Shown here piece by piece: positions 37,126-44,404 of a stretch of 64,000 bases of DNA. The DNA lies in contig CALUCD010000005.1 of assembly GCA_943914465.1 (NCBI GenBank), forward strand, positions 62,001-126,000, read 5' to 3'. Under the pieces are notes generated by a model. The model made no database searches and was not told the DNA's origin. It saw only the letters and a list, made by a program, of their open reading frames with translations. The translations under genes and the position numbers were made by a program. Source of the stretch: an uncultured Corynebacterium sp. GTDB taxonomy: Bacteria; Actinomycetota; Actinomycetes; Mycobacteriales; Mycobacteriaceae. The number at the start of each line of letters is the position of its first letter. Positions within the stretch are counted from its first letter, which is position 1.

Positions 37126-37404
37126 CTAGTCAAAGCACGGTATCGGGAGAAGACCGGTGCAGACATTCTCCGGCGGGAGAAGGAACGCAATGGCGTAGCT
37201 GGAAAGGCCAACCGAAAGAATGAGCAAGCCCCGCAGCGTCTCGAAGAGTTCGTTGAGCGCTGGCGTGGCGGACATCGCAATTGGTGTTGGCTCTGCCGCC
37301 GTTGCGACTGGGGCGTCGAGTGCGACGGCACTGAGCGTGAGGGTGCAAGCGACAGCGAGTGCGGAGAGACGTGTACGGAACACAGCTATTTTCCTTTTCG
37401 GCAT
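37126..37404 (-). CDS. Small secreted or membrane protein of unknown function
   Basis: 92 residues. Basic MPKRKIAVFRTRLSALAVACTLTLSAVALDAPVATAAEP is a clear Sec signal peptide with AxA cleavage near 36. A short mature part contains LRGLLILSVGLSSYAIAFLLPP, hydrophobic enough to be a membrane helix, and two cysteines near the C-terminus. No ribosome site is obvious. It is divergent from the flavin oxidoreductase gene. It might be one of the short mycomembrane or pore-like peptides of corynebacteria, but nothing proves it. Confidence 0.5.
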   Translation of the reverse strand: MPKRKIAVFRTRLSALAVACTLTLSAVALDAPVATAAEPTPIAMSATPALNELFETLRGLLILSVGLSSYAIAFLLPPENVCTGLLPIPCFD

Positions 37405-37709
37405 ACAGGTTTGACATTCATTAGACCTATGTCGTTTTTCAGGTTCCAGTTACATTCCCGGTCCATGGGGGAGCAGCAGCTCACCTGAAGTCGCCCTCGT
37501 GGTTTCCGGTTTTGGATAGAAAACAAGGCAGTTTTCACGCGTAGCCAGGGAGCGGCCGGTGTACTGCGCAGTCTCGGGCGTGAAGGGAGCTTCTGCAGTC
37601 TCAGCGGGGAGGCGTCTTGTCCGGTTCTTTTGCGGGGCGGCCCTAGTCCGCCTACAGTCTGGATCCGTCCACTGGAGAGAGCAGCTTGGCATTGGTACGA
37701 AGGGTCCTC
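37405..37709. other. Divergent region between the small secreted protein and the flavin oxidoreductase
   Basis: 305 bases expected to hold both promoters. A TAGACCTATGTCG element near 37427 has one half of the AGAC-N6-GTCT motif noted at 40.4-40.7 kb, but not the other. No other structure was seen. Confidence 0.35.
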
Positions 37710-38621
37710 ATGAAGGTAGATGTTGTCATCGTTGGAGGGGGTGCTGCTGGCACCGCCGCTGGCATCAACCTGGCACGGGCTAACCGCACTGTTTGCATAA
37801 TCGATGATGGCAAACCTAGAAACCGTTACAGCGAACACGCTCACGGAATAGTGGGGCTAGATGCGGTTAACCCGGTAGCACTTCTTGCCCGGGGCCACCG
37901 AGAGTTTGAATCGTTCGGAGGAACTATTACCCGGGGCCGCGCCGAAAGACTGATCAGAGAGGCGGACGGCGAATGGGCAGTAGTGCTGTCAACCGGCGCT
38001 CAGGTCTCTGCCGCCAATGTTCTTGTTGCAACTGGTATCACCGACGAGTTACCTAGGGTCCCTGGGCTGTCGGAACTTTGGGGGAAACGTGTGTTTCATT
38101 GCCCCTATTGTCACGGCCACGAAGTTCGGGGAAGCGATCTCGCCGTGGTAGGGGGTGAGAACCCGGAGTTTACTCTCCGAATTTCCGGCCTCCTGACCAA
38201 GTGGGCACGCTCGGTGACGCTGTATCTCAATGGCATGGGGTTGCTGGCCCACCAGAAAGAGCGTCTTGAGGCTTGCGGAGTGACTATCATCTCCAGCCCC
38301 GTCAAGGCTGTCACCGCAGTGGAGAATGACGGTGAAGGCGTCGAGCTTCGCACCTCCGAGGAGTTTACCCGCTTCGATGCGTGCTTCACTGGTCCGAAGT
38401 TCATTCCAAATGATGCGCTACTACGCCAAGCAGGTTGTGCTGTTTCGGATGGCTGGGTGGAGGTCAAGAAGGGTAAAACGTCGCAGCCGGGCATCTGGGC
38501 CGTCGGAAACGTAGTGAGTTCGCCCGATCAGGTGTCCCAAGCCCTAGGAGCCGGTGCGGCTGTAGCTGTAGCGATCGATCAGGCCATGTTCGATGCGTAT
38601 GTCGATTCGCTGCTCGTGTAA
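37710..38621 (+). CDS. Thioredoxin reductase-like FAD/NAD(P) oxidoreductase with CPYC motif
   Basis: 303 residues. FAD site DVVIVGGGAAGTAAGINLARA, a central CPYCHGHEVRGSDLAVVGG in which the CPYC cysteines and the second nucleotide-binding glycines follow each other, and the C-terminal GIWAVGNVVSSPDQVSQALGAGAAVAVAID. This belongs to the compact thioredoxin reductase-like family (dithiol disulfide oxidases such as those in dithiolopyrrolone pathways, and uncharacterised relatives). It is not a second copy of trxB: it is shorter and has a different redox motif. ATG 37710 follows AAGGG. Substrate unknown; there is no partner thioredoxin next to it. Confidence 0.82.
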   Translation: MKVDVVIVGGGAAGTAAGINLARANRTVCIIDDGKPRNRYSEHAHGIVGLDAVNPVALLARGHREFESFGGTITRGRAERLIREADGEWAVVLSTGAQVSAANVLVATGITDELPRVPGLSELWGKRVFHCPYCHGHEVRGSDLAVVGGENPEFTLRISGLLTKWARSVTLYLNGMGLLAHQKERLEACGVTIISSPVKAVTAVENDGEGVELRTSEEFTRFDACFTGPKFIPNDALLRQAGCAVSDGWVEVKKGKTSQPGIWAVGNVVSSPDQVSQALGAGAAVAVAIDQAMFDAYVDSLLV

Positions 38622-38639
38622 AACGCTTCACTGAGGCAT

Positions 38640-38853
38640 CGTTCCTTGCCCGCTGCTATGGCTGCTGCCGCTGGGCATCCTGGCTGGTGCGTCCGGTTTT
38701 GCCACTACGCTCTTCCAGCCGCAGCTGGATGCGGCTGCCGCTGAGGTGGGCAGGGTCATCCGCCACAACACGCCGGGTCTGCTCGACTTCGGTCAGATCG
38801 AGGCCCAGATCAACATGGTTAACCAGCAGTGGGGCAGTTCCGCCGATATGTAA
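38640..38853 (+). pseudogene. C-terminal remnant of a secreted/membrane protein
   Basis: A frame without a start codon reads LLWLLPLGILAGASGFATTLFQP and then a helical stretch ending NMVNQQWGSSADM before TAA at 38851-38853. A TGA near 38630 closes it upstream. It looks like the membrane helix and tail of a larger surface protein whose first part has been deleted. A strong terminator-like hairpin follows 12 bases later. Confidence 0.5.
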
Positions 38854-38864
38854 CTAAACGGCCG

Positions 38865-38908
38865 CTGGCCCCTCAACGCCGGTGACAAGGTTGGGGTTGA
38901 GGGGCCAG
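38865..38908. terminator. Hairpin after the truncated gene
   Basis: CTGGCCCCTCAAC (38865-38877) pairs perfectly with GTTGAGGGGCCAG (38896-38908) across an 18-base loop. It is followed by TTCGTTCT, a weak T-run. It would have terminated the lost gene and now probably serves the flavin oxidoreductase gene upstream. Confidence 0.65.
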
Positions 38909-38919
38909 TTCGTTCTAGG

Positions 38920-39122
38920 GACAGGTCGTTGGAGGGCATGACCCGTTAGAGATCGCCGAGCAGTGCGCATTCGGACAAGATGAACTCACCAAAGTTCCCG
39001 ATTGTGTCCCTGAAGACCGAAGCAAAGCCGACCACCAAACAGGCCGGTCAGCCTTCGACGACGACGCTGTCCCAACCGACTACGAACACTCAGTAGGAAT
39101 CAGAAAACGACCCCTCAAATAA
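38920..39122 (+). pseudogene. Degraded coding fragment, unknown origin
   Basis: An open frame without a good start codon reads as plausible protein (DPLEIAEQCAFGQDELTK, then FDDDAVPTDYEHSVGIRKRP) to a TAA at 39120-39122. It follows a terminator-like hairpin and has no ribosome site. Codon use looks protein-like, so a gene fragment is more likely than chance, but no family is recognised. An imperfect hairpin lies just after it near 39132-39160. Confidence 0.3.
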
Positions 39123-39212
39123 CAAAAAGCATGTCCAGCCGACGACACGTCGACCGGACACACTTTATGCTACTTAACTCGCAAGGCACGTGATCTTACA
39201 GTGGGATCAGAT

Positions 39213-39401
39213 TTAGTCTGCCTTTTTGCGCGAGTAGACGGCCAGAAGGAAAAGACCAAGGGTTCCCAGTGCAGAGAACTCTGCAAACCGGGACCAATCT
39301 ACACCCTTATCCCATCCTATGGCATCCCGGAATACAACGTACGCTCCGATGATCAGGATCATGATAATCCAGCTGGACAGGAATTTTCTTAAAGCTTTCA
39401 T
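39213..39401 (-). CDS. Small two-helix membrane protein (candidate immunity protein)
   Basis: 62 residues: basic MKALRKF, helix LSSWIIMILIIGAYVVF, a short loop with DAIGWDKGVDW, helix FSALGTLGLFLLAVY and a basic RKKAD end. The ATG follows GAAGGGCGC. Small two-helix proteins next to peptide bacteriocin genes often give immunity, and the gene directly upstream encodes a bacteriocin-like precursor (gap of 38 bases, same strand). This pairing is inference from size and context. Confidence 0.6.
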   Translation of the reverse strand: MKALRKFLSSWIIMILIIGAYVVFRDAIGWDKGVDWSRFAEFSALGTLGLFLLAVYSRKKAD

Positions 39402-39439
39402 GCCTGCGCCCTTCTTGTTCTGCTTGCGATGCTAAGGAT

Positions 39440-39912
39440 TTACCAGCTACCGCGGCACTGCCGACCCCGGTACGCGAACATGCCAGCCAGAGCAGCAGCA
39501 TTTCTCTTGATGCCTTGCTTAGCTAGGTACTTCACTGCTTCCTTTGCGGCCTTGGCGTAGTCTTTTTGGCCAATCGCGGCGGCAACTACGTTAATGTCGA
39601 AGACGCTCTTGATGTCATCAGAGGCTTTTCCCTTGATGCAGGTGAGGAATGTTCCAGCCCCGCGAATGGACACGGACTGACCGTTGGCAGAATTCTCCTT
39701 GATTGCCTGATTAGCCGCGTCTTCACCGAGGAAATCTACGAGTGCATCATGTGCTTCCTCCTCAGTCTGAGCATTGTCAATCTCGGCAAAGTACTGGGCA
39801 AGTGCTTGTACGCGAGCACGCACCGACCCAAGAGAGACGCAACGTCGGCAAGACCCACGGTGAAAGCAGCGGTGCTGCCCGCGCTGCCGGTTCTCGCCAC
39901 CGCCTTAGCCAT
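39440..39912 (-). pseudogene. Bacteriocin-like secreted precursor, frameshifted near the signal peptide
   Basis: The 39823-39440 frame (127 residues from GTG) reads AQYFAEIDNAQTEEEAHDAL, then an acidic leader-like region, then a cationic amphipathic C-terminus (AAKEAVKYLAKQGIKRNAAA) ending MFAYRGRQCRGSW with a Cys that could pair with the Cys in TFLTCIKG. It starts without a secretion signal. In another frame from ATG 39912 a signal-like segment, STAAFTVGLADVAS, runs into it, and the two join at the GAGAGA repeat at 39832-39837. A slipped-repeat frameshift therefore probably separates leader and body. The partner membrane protein follows after 38 bases. Confidence 0.5.
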
Positions 39913-39941
39913 GGCGGTCTATCCGCTTCCGTAGCCGGCGA

Positions 39942-40418
39942 CTACTCTTGCCCGAGGTCGAATGCGTCGACTCCTGCGAGGCTTGTCGGGTCGAGCCGTG
40001 TCGTGATGCCGATGCGGTTCCAGGCGTTGATTGTCACAATCGCCATCAGCAGGTTGCGTGCTCCTTTTTCGCCGAAATGGTGTTCTACCCGGCCCCACAG
40101 TTCGTCTGGGACGGAATCCTCACCGTGAATGTTGGTTACCGCGTCGGTGAGTTCCAGCGCTGCGATTTCAGCGTCAGTGAACCCGTCGCGGTGGTCTGTC
40201 CACGCTTCCGTGTGTCGAATTTTCTCCTTCGACCATCCGTCTTTTCTGGCGTCTCGCCGGTGCATCGCCAAGCAGTAAACACACTGGTTGAGTGCAGAGG
40301 CTCGAAGTTGAACCAGGTGGGACGAATCCTTGTCCACCTTGGCCCTGACGTATGTTTCAAGGCCCAGCATTGGCGCATAGGCGACTTTCGGGATTGGTTT
40401 TCGGATTTGGTCCGTCAT
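39942..40418 (-). CDS. AhpD-like carboxymuconolactone decarboxylase family protein
   Basis: 158 residues. The redox motif CVYCLAMHRRDARKDG is the CxxCxxxH signature of AhpD-type alkylhydroperoxidases; the rest is helical (FTDAEIAALELTDAVTNI, ARNLLMAIVTINAWNRIG). Such proteins reduce peroxides or act on related small molecules using the two Cys and the His. The gene is divergent from the ydhR-nitroreductase-like pair, and the intergenic region carries two AGAC-N6-GTCT operators, so the three genes may be one stress regulon. Confidence 0.85.
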   Translation of the reverse strand: MTDQIRKPIPKVAYAPMLGLETYVRAKVDKDSSHLVQLRASALNQCVYCLAMHRRDARKDGWSKEKIRHTEAWTDHRDGFTDAEIAALELTDAVTNIHGEDSVPDELWGRVEHHFGEKGARNLLMAIVTINAWNRIGITTRLDPTSLAGVDAFDLGQE

Positions 40419-40457
40419 GCCCTCACGGTACCGCCCGAGTCTTGACGAGAGAGATCA

Positions 40458-40471
40458 AGACCGATCGGTCT
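40458..40471. promoter_or_regulatory. AGAC-CGATCG-GTCT palindrome (TetR-type operator)
   Basis: A perfect 14-base palindrome, AAGACC-GATC-GGTCTA with near-matching flanks, 40 bases upstream of the AhpD-like gene. The AGAC-N6-GTCT form matches the TetR-family McbR motif of C. glutamicum (TAGAC-N6-GTCTA) and also NemR-type boxes. No TetR gene sits beside it. Confidence 0.6.
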
Positions 40472-40570
40472 ACTAAAATCAAAGCCGTGAACAGGAGAAA
40501 CGGCACAAATGAATAAAACGTTTCCTCGAACGTGACAAATATCAGACAGACTAGTACATTTTCAGTCAGG

Positions 40571-40628
40571 TCGATGTGGAAAGAACCCGCAGTCCTTTCC
40601 TGTGTGCGGGTTCCCCATCGACTTTTTA
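40571..40628 (+). terminator. Long hairpin and T-run before the ydhR-like gene
   Basis: GAACCCGCA (40583-40591) pairs with TGCGGGTTC (40605-40613), and the stem continues outward with TCGATG-GG against CCCATCGA. A T-run (CTTTTTAA) follows. This is a well-formed intrinsic terminator about 90 bases before the ydhR-like start, on the same strand, though no gene precedes it. It may be an attenuator in the leader or a relic of a lost regulator gene. Confidence 0.65.
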
Positions 40629-40673
40629 ATGCTCAGAAGCGCAACTGAACCCGAGCTCGCCGGCGCAGCGGAA

Positions 40674-40689
40674 CAGACAGGCCGGTCTG
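40674..40689. promoter_or_regulatory. Second AGAC-N6-GTCT operator-like site
   Basis: CAGAC-AGGCCG-GTCTG lies 27 bases upstream of the ydhR-like start and shares the AGAC-N6-GTCT frame with the site at 40458-40471. A repressor bound here would overlap the leader of the plus-strand pair. Confidence 0.5.
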
Positions 40690-40716
40690 CCGTCACAATC
40701 CTGGAAGGAACCACGC

Positions 40717-41052
40717 ATGGCCCACATACTCGCCGTTACCTTCGACCAACCAACACCGCTCGACTCGCCGGAGTTGCGCGAACCGCTCCAGCAATCGGTG
40801 CCCGACCTGCAGGAGCTCCCGGGTCTGCTGTGGAAAATCTGGACCTCTAACCCTGACACTGGCCGTGGCGCAAGCTTCTACCTGTTCGACACCGAACAAC
40901 ACGCCAAGAACTGGGGAGAAGGCCCGCTCATTGACGCGCTGAACTCCCTGCCCGGCTACACCAACATCAACGTCGAGTACTTCCAGGTTGATGAGGACTT
41001 CAGTTTGCAGACCTTTGCGACGCTGGGGCGCAGCCAGGTGGGCGTCGTCTAG
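40717..41052 (+). CDS. YdhR-family monooxygenase-like protein
   Basis: 111 residues. The sequence (LAVTFDQPTP, LPGLLWKIWTSNPDTGRGASFYLFDTEQHAKNW, SLPGYTNINVEYFQVDEDFS) follows the YdhR ferredoxin-like alpha/beta dimer family, which is thought to oxidise aromatic or quinone-like molecules without a bound cofactor. ATG 40717 has GGAAGGA 7 bases upstream. The nitroreductase-like gene follows after 32 bases, so they form an operon. In E. coli the family member is uncharacterised biochemically; the role here is inferred. Confidence 0.82.
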   Translation: MAHILAVTFDQPTPLDSPELREPLQQSVPDLQELPGLLWKIWTSNPDTGRGASFYLFDTEQHAKNWGEGPLIDALNSLPGYTNINVEYFQVDEDFSLQTFATLGRSQVGVV

Positions 41053-41084
41053 CGAGCAAGCCCAACGCACACAAGGATTACACC

Positions 41085-42434
41085 GTGACTACCGCAGCTA
41101 AACCTGAAACCCAGGTGACCATCCCCCAATCCGCCGCCGACTTCGGCCTGTTCGAGGCGCTCATCGGGCGCAGGTCGCGGCGCGTCGGGCTCGGCATGAG
41201 CATCCCGGACGGCCCGCTTGCCTACACCTCCCCATACGAGCCGGTGCCGCTGAGCGACGATGAACGCGCGCTGCTCGCCTTTGCCACCGCCGGTGTGACC
41301 GGGTTCAACCTGGGCATGCCGCACACCGCATCCGGTGACCCGAACGCAGGCGCCAACTACATCACCCGCTACATGGGCCGAACCACTCCGAGCGGCGCGG
41401 GCGTGGAAACCAGTGAGGCGCTGATCACCGACGACACCGGCACCTACATCACCCAAACCCGCGACCTCACCCCGCAGGAGCTTGGCGAGATCGCCCAGTC
41501 CACAACCCTCGAAGAGTTCGTCGCTCACGCGCGACGCAACCTGGTGAAGATTTCTGACGACCCGGTGCGCCTGCCGCCGTCGCTGCCATACATCAACAAA
41601 CACAACTGGTGGACAGCGCTGCAACCAGGCACAACGCTGGTGGTGCCAATCGCGGACGCCTCCGAATACCAAATGAACTTCTTCACCCTGCTCACCGGCG
41701 AAGGCACGATCCTGTGGGACCCGCTGACTGACGAGCCGATTGGCAAACCCGAGCGGCTGATCACCCAAGGCAAACTCGACCCCGAGGCGCGTTTCCCGCT
41801 CACAGCGTTTGAAACCTGGTCCTACCAGCAACTTCATTTCGAGCTGAGCCTCATGCCCTACAACGCCCAACTTGCCCTGCAGGCGATGGGGCTCGGCGGC
41901 TGGTTGTTCGGCGGGATCGACATCAACTCCTTACTCGGCGCCCACGCGGAAAGCGGCCACCCCGGTTTCGGCTTCACCTTCGACCACTCCAACCCAGCCG
42001 CCCCGAACCCCGTAGGCCTGCCAGGCTACTTTGAAACGTTGGAGCCACCATTCACGACGTCCGCGCGCGAAGCAGTTGAGCGCTTCGCCTCGCGCAAGTT
42101 CGGCCCCAACGGGATTTACGACGCCACCGGTGCCGGCCCCTACCTCAAACACCAAGAGATCACGAGCCAGGTGGAGCGCTTCACCGACGACGCCCTCGAC
42201 TACTTCACCAGCGTCGTTGAAGGTGTGCGCGAGCGCTACGGGCGTTTCCCCGGCACCGGGCCGACCATCGCCGCCGGTGTATACACGCAGGCCACCCACC
42301 TGGATACGGATTACTACGAGAAGTTCCACCACGCGGAGGCGCTGCTGGATACTCACCGCAACCACTTCCACGACTGGCACGGCGGGGAAGCGCCCAAGCG
42401 CAAAACCAAGGGCGAAACCAAGCGCAACGCGTAG
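41085..42434 (+). CDS. Nitroreductase-like protein, large form
   Basis: 449 residues. The start FGLFEALIGRRSRRVGLGMSI and PLSDDERALLAFATAGVTGFNLG recall the FMN-binding RRSxR and helix features of nitroreductase/SagB-type proteins, and GPNGIYDATGAG may be a flavin phosphate loop. It is about twice the normal length: the middle (about 150-280) and the His-rich end (TDYYEKFHHAEALLDTHRNHFHDWHGGEA) are unusual. GTG 41085 follows AAGGA. It is co-transcribed with the YdhR-like gene, so the two likely act on the same small molecule. The assignment is tentative and no His cluster ligand is known. Confidence 0.55.
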   Translation: MTTAAKPETQVTIPQSAADFGLFEALIGRRSRRVGLGMSIPDGPLAYTSPYEPVPLSDDERALLAFATAGVTGFNLGMPHTASGDPNAGANYITRYMGRTTPSGAGVETSEALITDDTGTYITQTRDLTPQELGEIAQSTTLEEFVAHARRNLVKISDDPVRLPPSLPYINKHNWWTALQPGTTLVVPIADASEYQMNFFTLLTGEGTILWDPLTDEPIGKPERLITQGKLDPEARFPLTAFETWSYQQLHFELSLMPYNAQLALQAMGLGGWLFGGIDINSLLGAHAESGHPGFGFTFDHSNPAAPNPVGLPGYFETLEPPFTTSAREAVERFASRKFGPNGIYDATGAGPYLKHQEITSQVERFTDDALDYFTSVVEGVRERYGRFPGTGPTIAAGVYTQATHLDTDYYEKFHHAEALLDTHRNHFHDWHGGEAPKRKTKGETKRNA

Positions 42435-42751
42435 GGTGTGCGGGAAGCTCCGGTTCCGCGGAGGGCGGTAGCGGTAGCGATTCAGCGGGCGCGGTCAGGC
42501 GCGGCCGGCGCGTCAGGTGTCGCAGTTACGGCGGCTGCCGCTGCCTATCGTGGGTGTTACCGTGCCCAACACGGAGGCGCAACCCCGAGGTTTTCTAAAA
42601 CCTTCCGCTAAAAACCCTGGATTTTGAGCATTTGTTAATAGATTCGACGACAATTGCAGGAGCTGGTGGCGGTCCAATGAACAACACCCCCACGCCGCCA
42701 CCAGCGCCCCCGCAACAACGTAGAATTCTGTGGCCTGAGAAAGGAATCATT
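42435..42751. other. Gene-free leader with hairpin upstream of the secreted basic protein
   Basis: 317 bases. The only clear structure is GCTGGTGGCGG (42662-42672) pairing with CCGCCACCAGC (42695-42705), an 11-pair stem with a 22-base loop that ends 46 bases before the start codon. It could be a terminator of the upstream operon or a 5' leader fold. Confidence 0.45.
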
Positions 42752-43132
42752 ATGAAACAGTCGCTTCGTCAAGTCTCCGCGATAATCTTGGGGTCTGCTA
42801 TTTTCATGTCAGGGGTTGCAACGCCCGATGCGTATGGTCTCGGTCCTGACGATAGGAGAGTTAAGAACCAACGCGGCGATTACACGGTTAAATGTCAGGT
42901 GCATGGATTTGGACCTGGGAACCCCACCGTAGGGTACGTCGTTGGTAACCATAAGCGAGACCCGGACGCAGCTGAAACGAAGGCGAACGAATTTGTCAAA
43001 GACTTCAAGAAGTTAGACAAGGGCAAGAAAAAGAAGCGTGGCGAAAAAACAGGATACGCTAAGCGCCACTGTTACACGCAGAAAAAGTTCATCAAGAACG
43101 GGTCCTACGATCAAAATATGAAACCGCTGTAG
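42752..43132 (+). CDS. Secreted, very basic small protein (candidate toxin)
   Basis: 126 residues. MKQSLRQVSAIILGSAIFMSGVATPDAYG is a Sec signal peptide; the mature part of about 95 residues is strongly basic (KKFKKLDKGKKKKRGEK..., many Lys/Arg/His) with two cysteines (KCQVHG and HCYTQ). ATG 42752 follows GAAAGGA. A gene for an acidic protein begins 15 bases downstream. The pattern resembles a secreted cationic effector with its cytoplasmic neutraliser. No nuclease or pore motif is recognised, so function is open; a host-interacting or wall-binding peptide is another possibility. Confidence 0.7.
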   Translation: MKQSLRQVSAIILGSAIFMSGVATPDAYGLGPDDRRVKNQRGDYTVKCQVHGFGPGNPTVGYVVGNHKRDPDAAETKANEFVKDFKKLDKGKKKKRGEKTGYAKRHCYTQKKFIKNGSYDQNMKPL

Positions 43133-43147
43133 TAAAGAGTTACAAAA

Positions 43148-43579
43148 GTGTCAACCAACGCAAACACGTGGTGTTTTCTCACCCGGTTCGTCTGCCGCTA
43201 CGAGGACTTGAATGAGGCGAAGGCGCGCCACCAGCGGTGCGTCGATACGCTGCGCCCGGAGCACAAGGTTCACTTCTGCTCCGAGCAGGCCTTTCAGCTT
43301 GGCCAAAGTGAACCGATCTTCACAAACCTCGTCTCCGAAATTTTGTACGACCGCGAACCGTCAGATGAAGAGCTGGAAGACTACTCAGTTTTCTGCTTCG
43401 CCACGGTGGTCGATGTTGCTGAGCAGGACAGCGTAGGAGAGGAGGACCCAGTCCTCCTGGTGGCCCGAACGCTAGAAATCGACTTCGAGGAAGGGCTGCC
43501 CGCGAAGTTCCCCAGCCGAACCCGCGGTATACGCATGAGCCAGTCCGGCCGGGAGATCGACGGCTGCGACTACCAGTAG
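43148..43579 (+). CDS. Acidic cytoplasmic protein, candidate immunity or inhibitor
   Basis: 143 residues, no signal peptide, rich in Glu/Asp (EPSDEELEDYSVFCFATVVDVAEQD, VGEEDPVLLV, EIDFEEGLPAKF). It reads as an alpha/beta protein. GTG 43148 is 15 bases after the basic protein's stop, with AAAGAG upstream, so it is coupled. Charge complementarity and order suggest that it neutralises the basic neighbour. Not recognised as any family; if the pair is unrelated to toxicity, it could be a chaperone or regulatory partner. Confidence 0.6.
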   Translation: MSTNANTWCFLTRFVCRYEDLNEAKARHQRCVDTLRPEHKVHFCSEQAFQLGQSEPIFTNLVSEILYDREPSDEELEDYSVFCFATVVDVAEQDSVGEEDPVLLVARTLEIDFEEGLPAKFPSRTRGIRMSQSGREIDGCDYQ

Positions 43580-43642
43580 TACCAGTAAGCCGTGCGGGCA
43601 GTGCGGTCAGTTCGGGTCTTGTGCGCTGCAGCGCTGCGGGTG

Positions 43643-44080
43643 CTAGTTGCTCGGCAGCGCCATCAGCCCCGCCCCAATGGCTACCAGCCAGGAATCCTTC
43701 GACAGCGACAATCCCTCGGCGGACGGGCGGATACCGTCATCCTCCGTCATGGCGTCATTGCCGAAGTACATGGTCAGCAGGCCCGTGCCGAACGCAGCCA
43801 GGCCGAGGCCAGCGAGCCGGTTCGACACAAACGGGGCGAGCAGTGCCGTGCCAAGCGCCGTCTCACCGGTCGCAAGCGCTTTGGCAAAAGTTTCTGCATC
43901 GAGGTCCTTCAGCGCGGGAATGCCCGTGGCTGCCATGCCCTGCAGGCCCTCGGCACCCTCCTTGCCCACGCCGAACTTACCTACACCAGAGTTCAGGATG
44001 TACAGGCCGAGGGGTACACGTAGCGCCGCACTGGCAAAGCCCACATTGGTCTTGTCGCGTTTGCTGAACGGGTTGAACAT
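43643..44080 (-). CDS. DoxX-like membrane protein
   Basis: 145 residues with helices ALRVPLGLYILNSGVGKFG, TALGTALLAPFV, AGLGLAAFGTGLLTMYFG and SWLVAIGAGLMAL, the DoxX-type four-helix arrangement. Homologues (DoxX, MSMEG oxidative-stress complexes) act with thiol-detoxifying enzymes. ATG 44080 follows GGAGGAG; the longer open frame to 44206 is not needed. It is convergent with the acidic-protein gene. No partner enzyme is adjacent. Confidence 0.75.
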   Translation of the reverse strand: MFNPFSKRDKTNVGFASAALRVPLGLYILNSGVGKFGVGKEGAEGLQGMAATGIPALKDLDAETFAKALATGETALGTALLAPFVSNRLAGLGLAAFGTGLLTMYFGNDAMTEDDGIRPSAEGLSLSKDSWLVAIGAGLMALPSN

Positions 44081-44404
44081 TGCTTGCTCCTCCACATTGG
44101 TTGGGGTCTCGTCTAAGCTTTCGCTTCTCGACGCTACCGAAAAACCCCCAGGCCCATCCTGCGCGACCAACCGCGACCCGCCCTGCCCGCCCTTGCCCGT
44201 CGGCACCGCCCCGTGCGTTTGCCGCTATAGCGCGAGCGTGGTTAGCGGGGAACGCACCTCTTCGATGCAGCCGAGCTGGGGTAACGCAGCGGCGTCGGGG
44301 CTATATACCGCTATCGGTGCCTGGCGACAGCGGCAAACGGCAGGGCATAGGCGGGGCGTAGGGCGCAGGCGGGGCGCCGCGCCTTGCCCCGCCGCCAGCC
44401 GCGC
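44081..44404. other. GC-rich gene-free spacer
   Basis: 324 bases between the DoxX-like gene and the end of the YhgE/Pip gene. Two similar GGCGGGGCG runs near 44350-44390 and a TATACCGCTATCGGTG element are visible, but no gene, terminator or operator could be assigned. Confidence 0.35.

Noticed and set aside
37386..37844. 152-codon minus-strand frame
   Set aside because: Overlaps the start of the clear oxidoreductase gene and the signal peptide of the small secreted protein; poor composition.
42435..42751. Riboswitch in the leader of the secreted basic protein
   Set aside because: Only one simple hairpin is visible, with no conserved aptamer-like core; noted as a hairpin instead.
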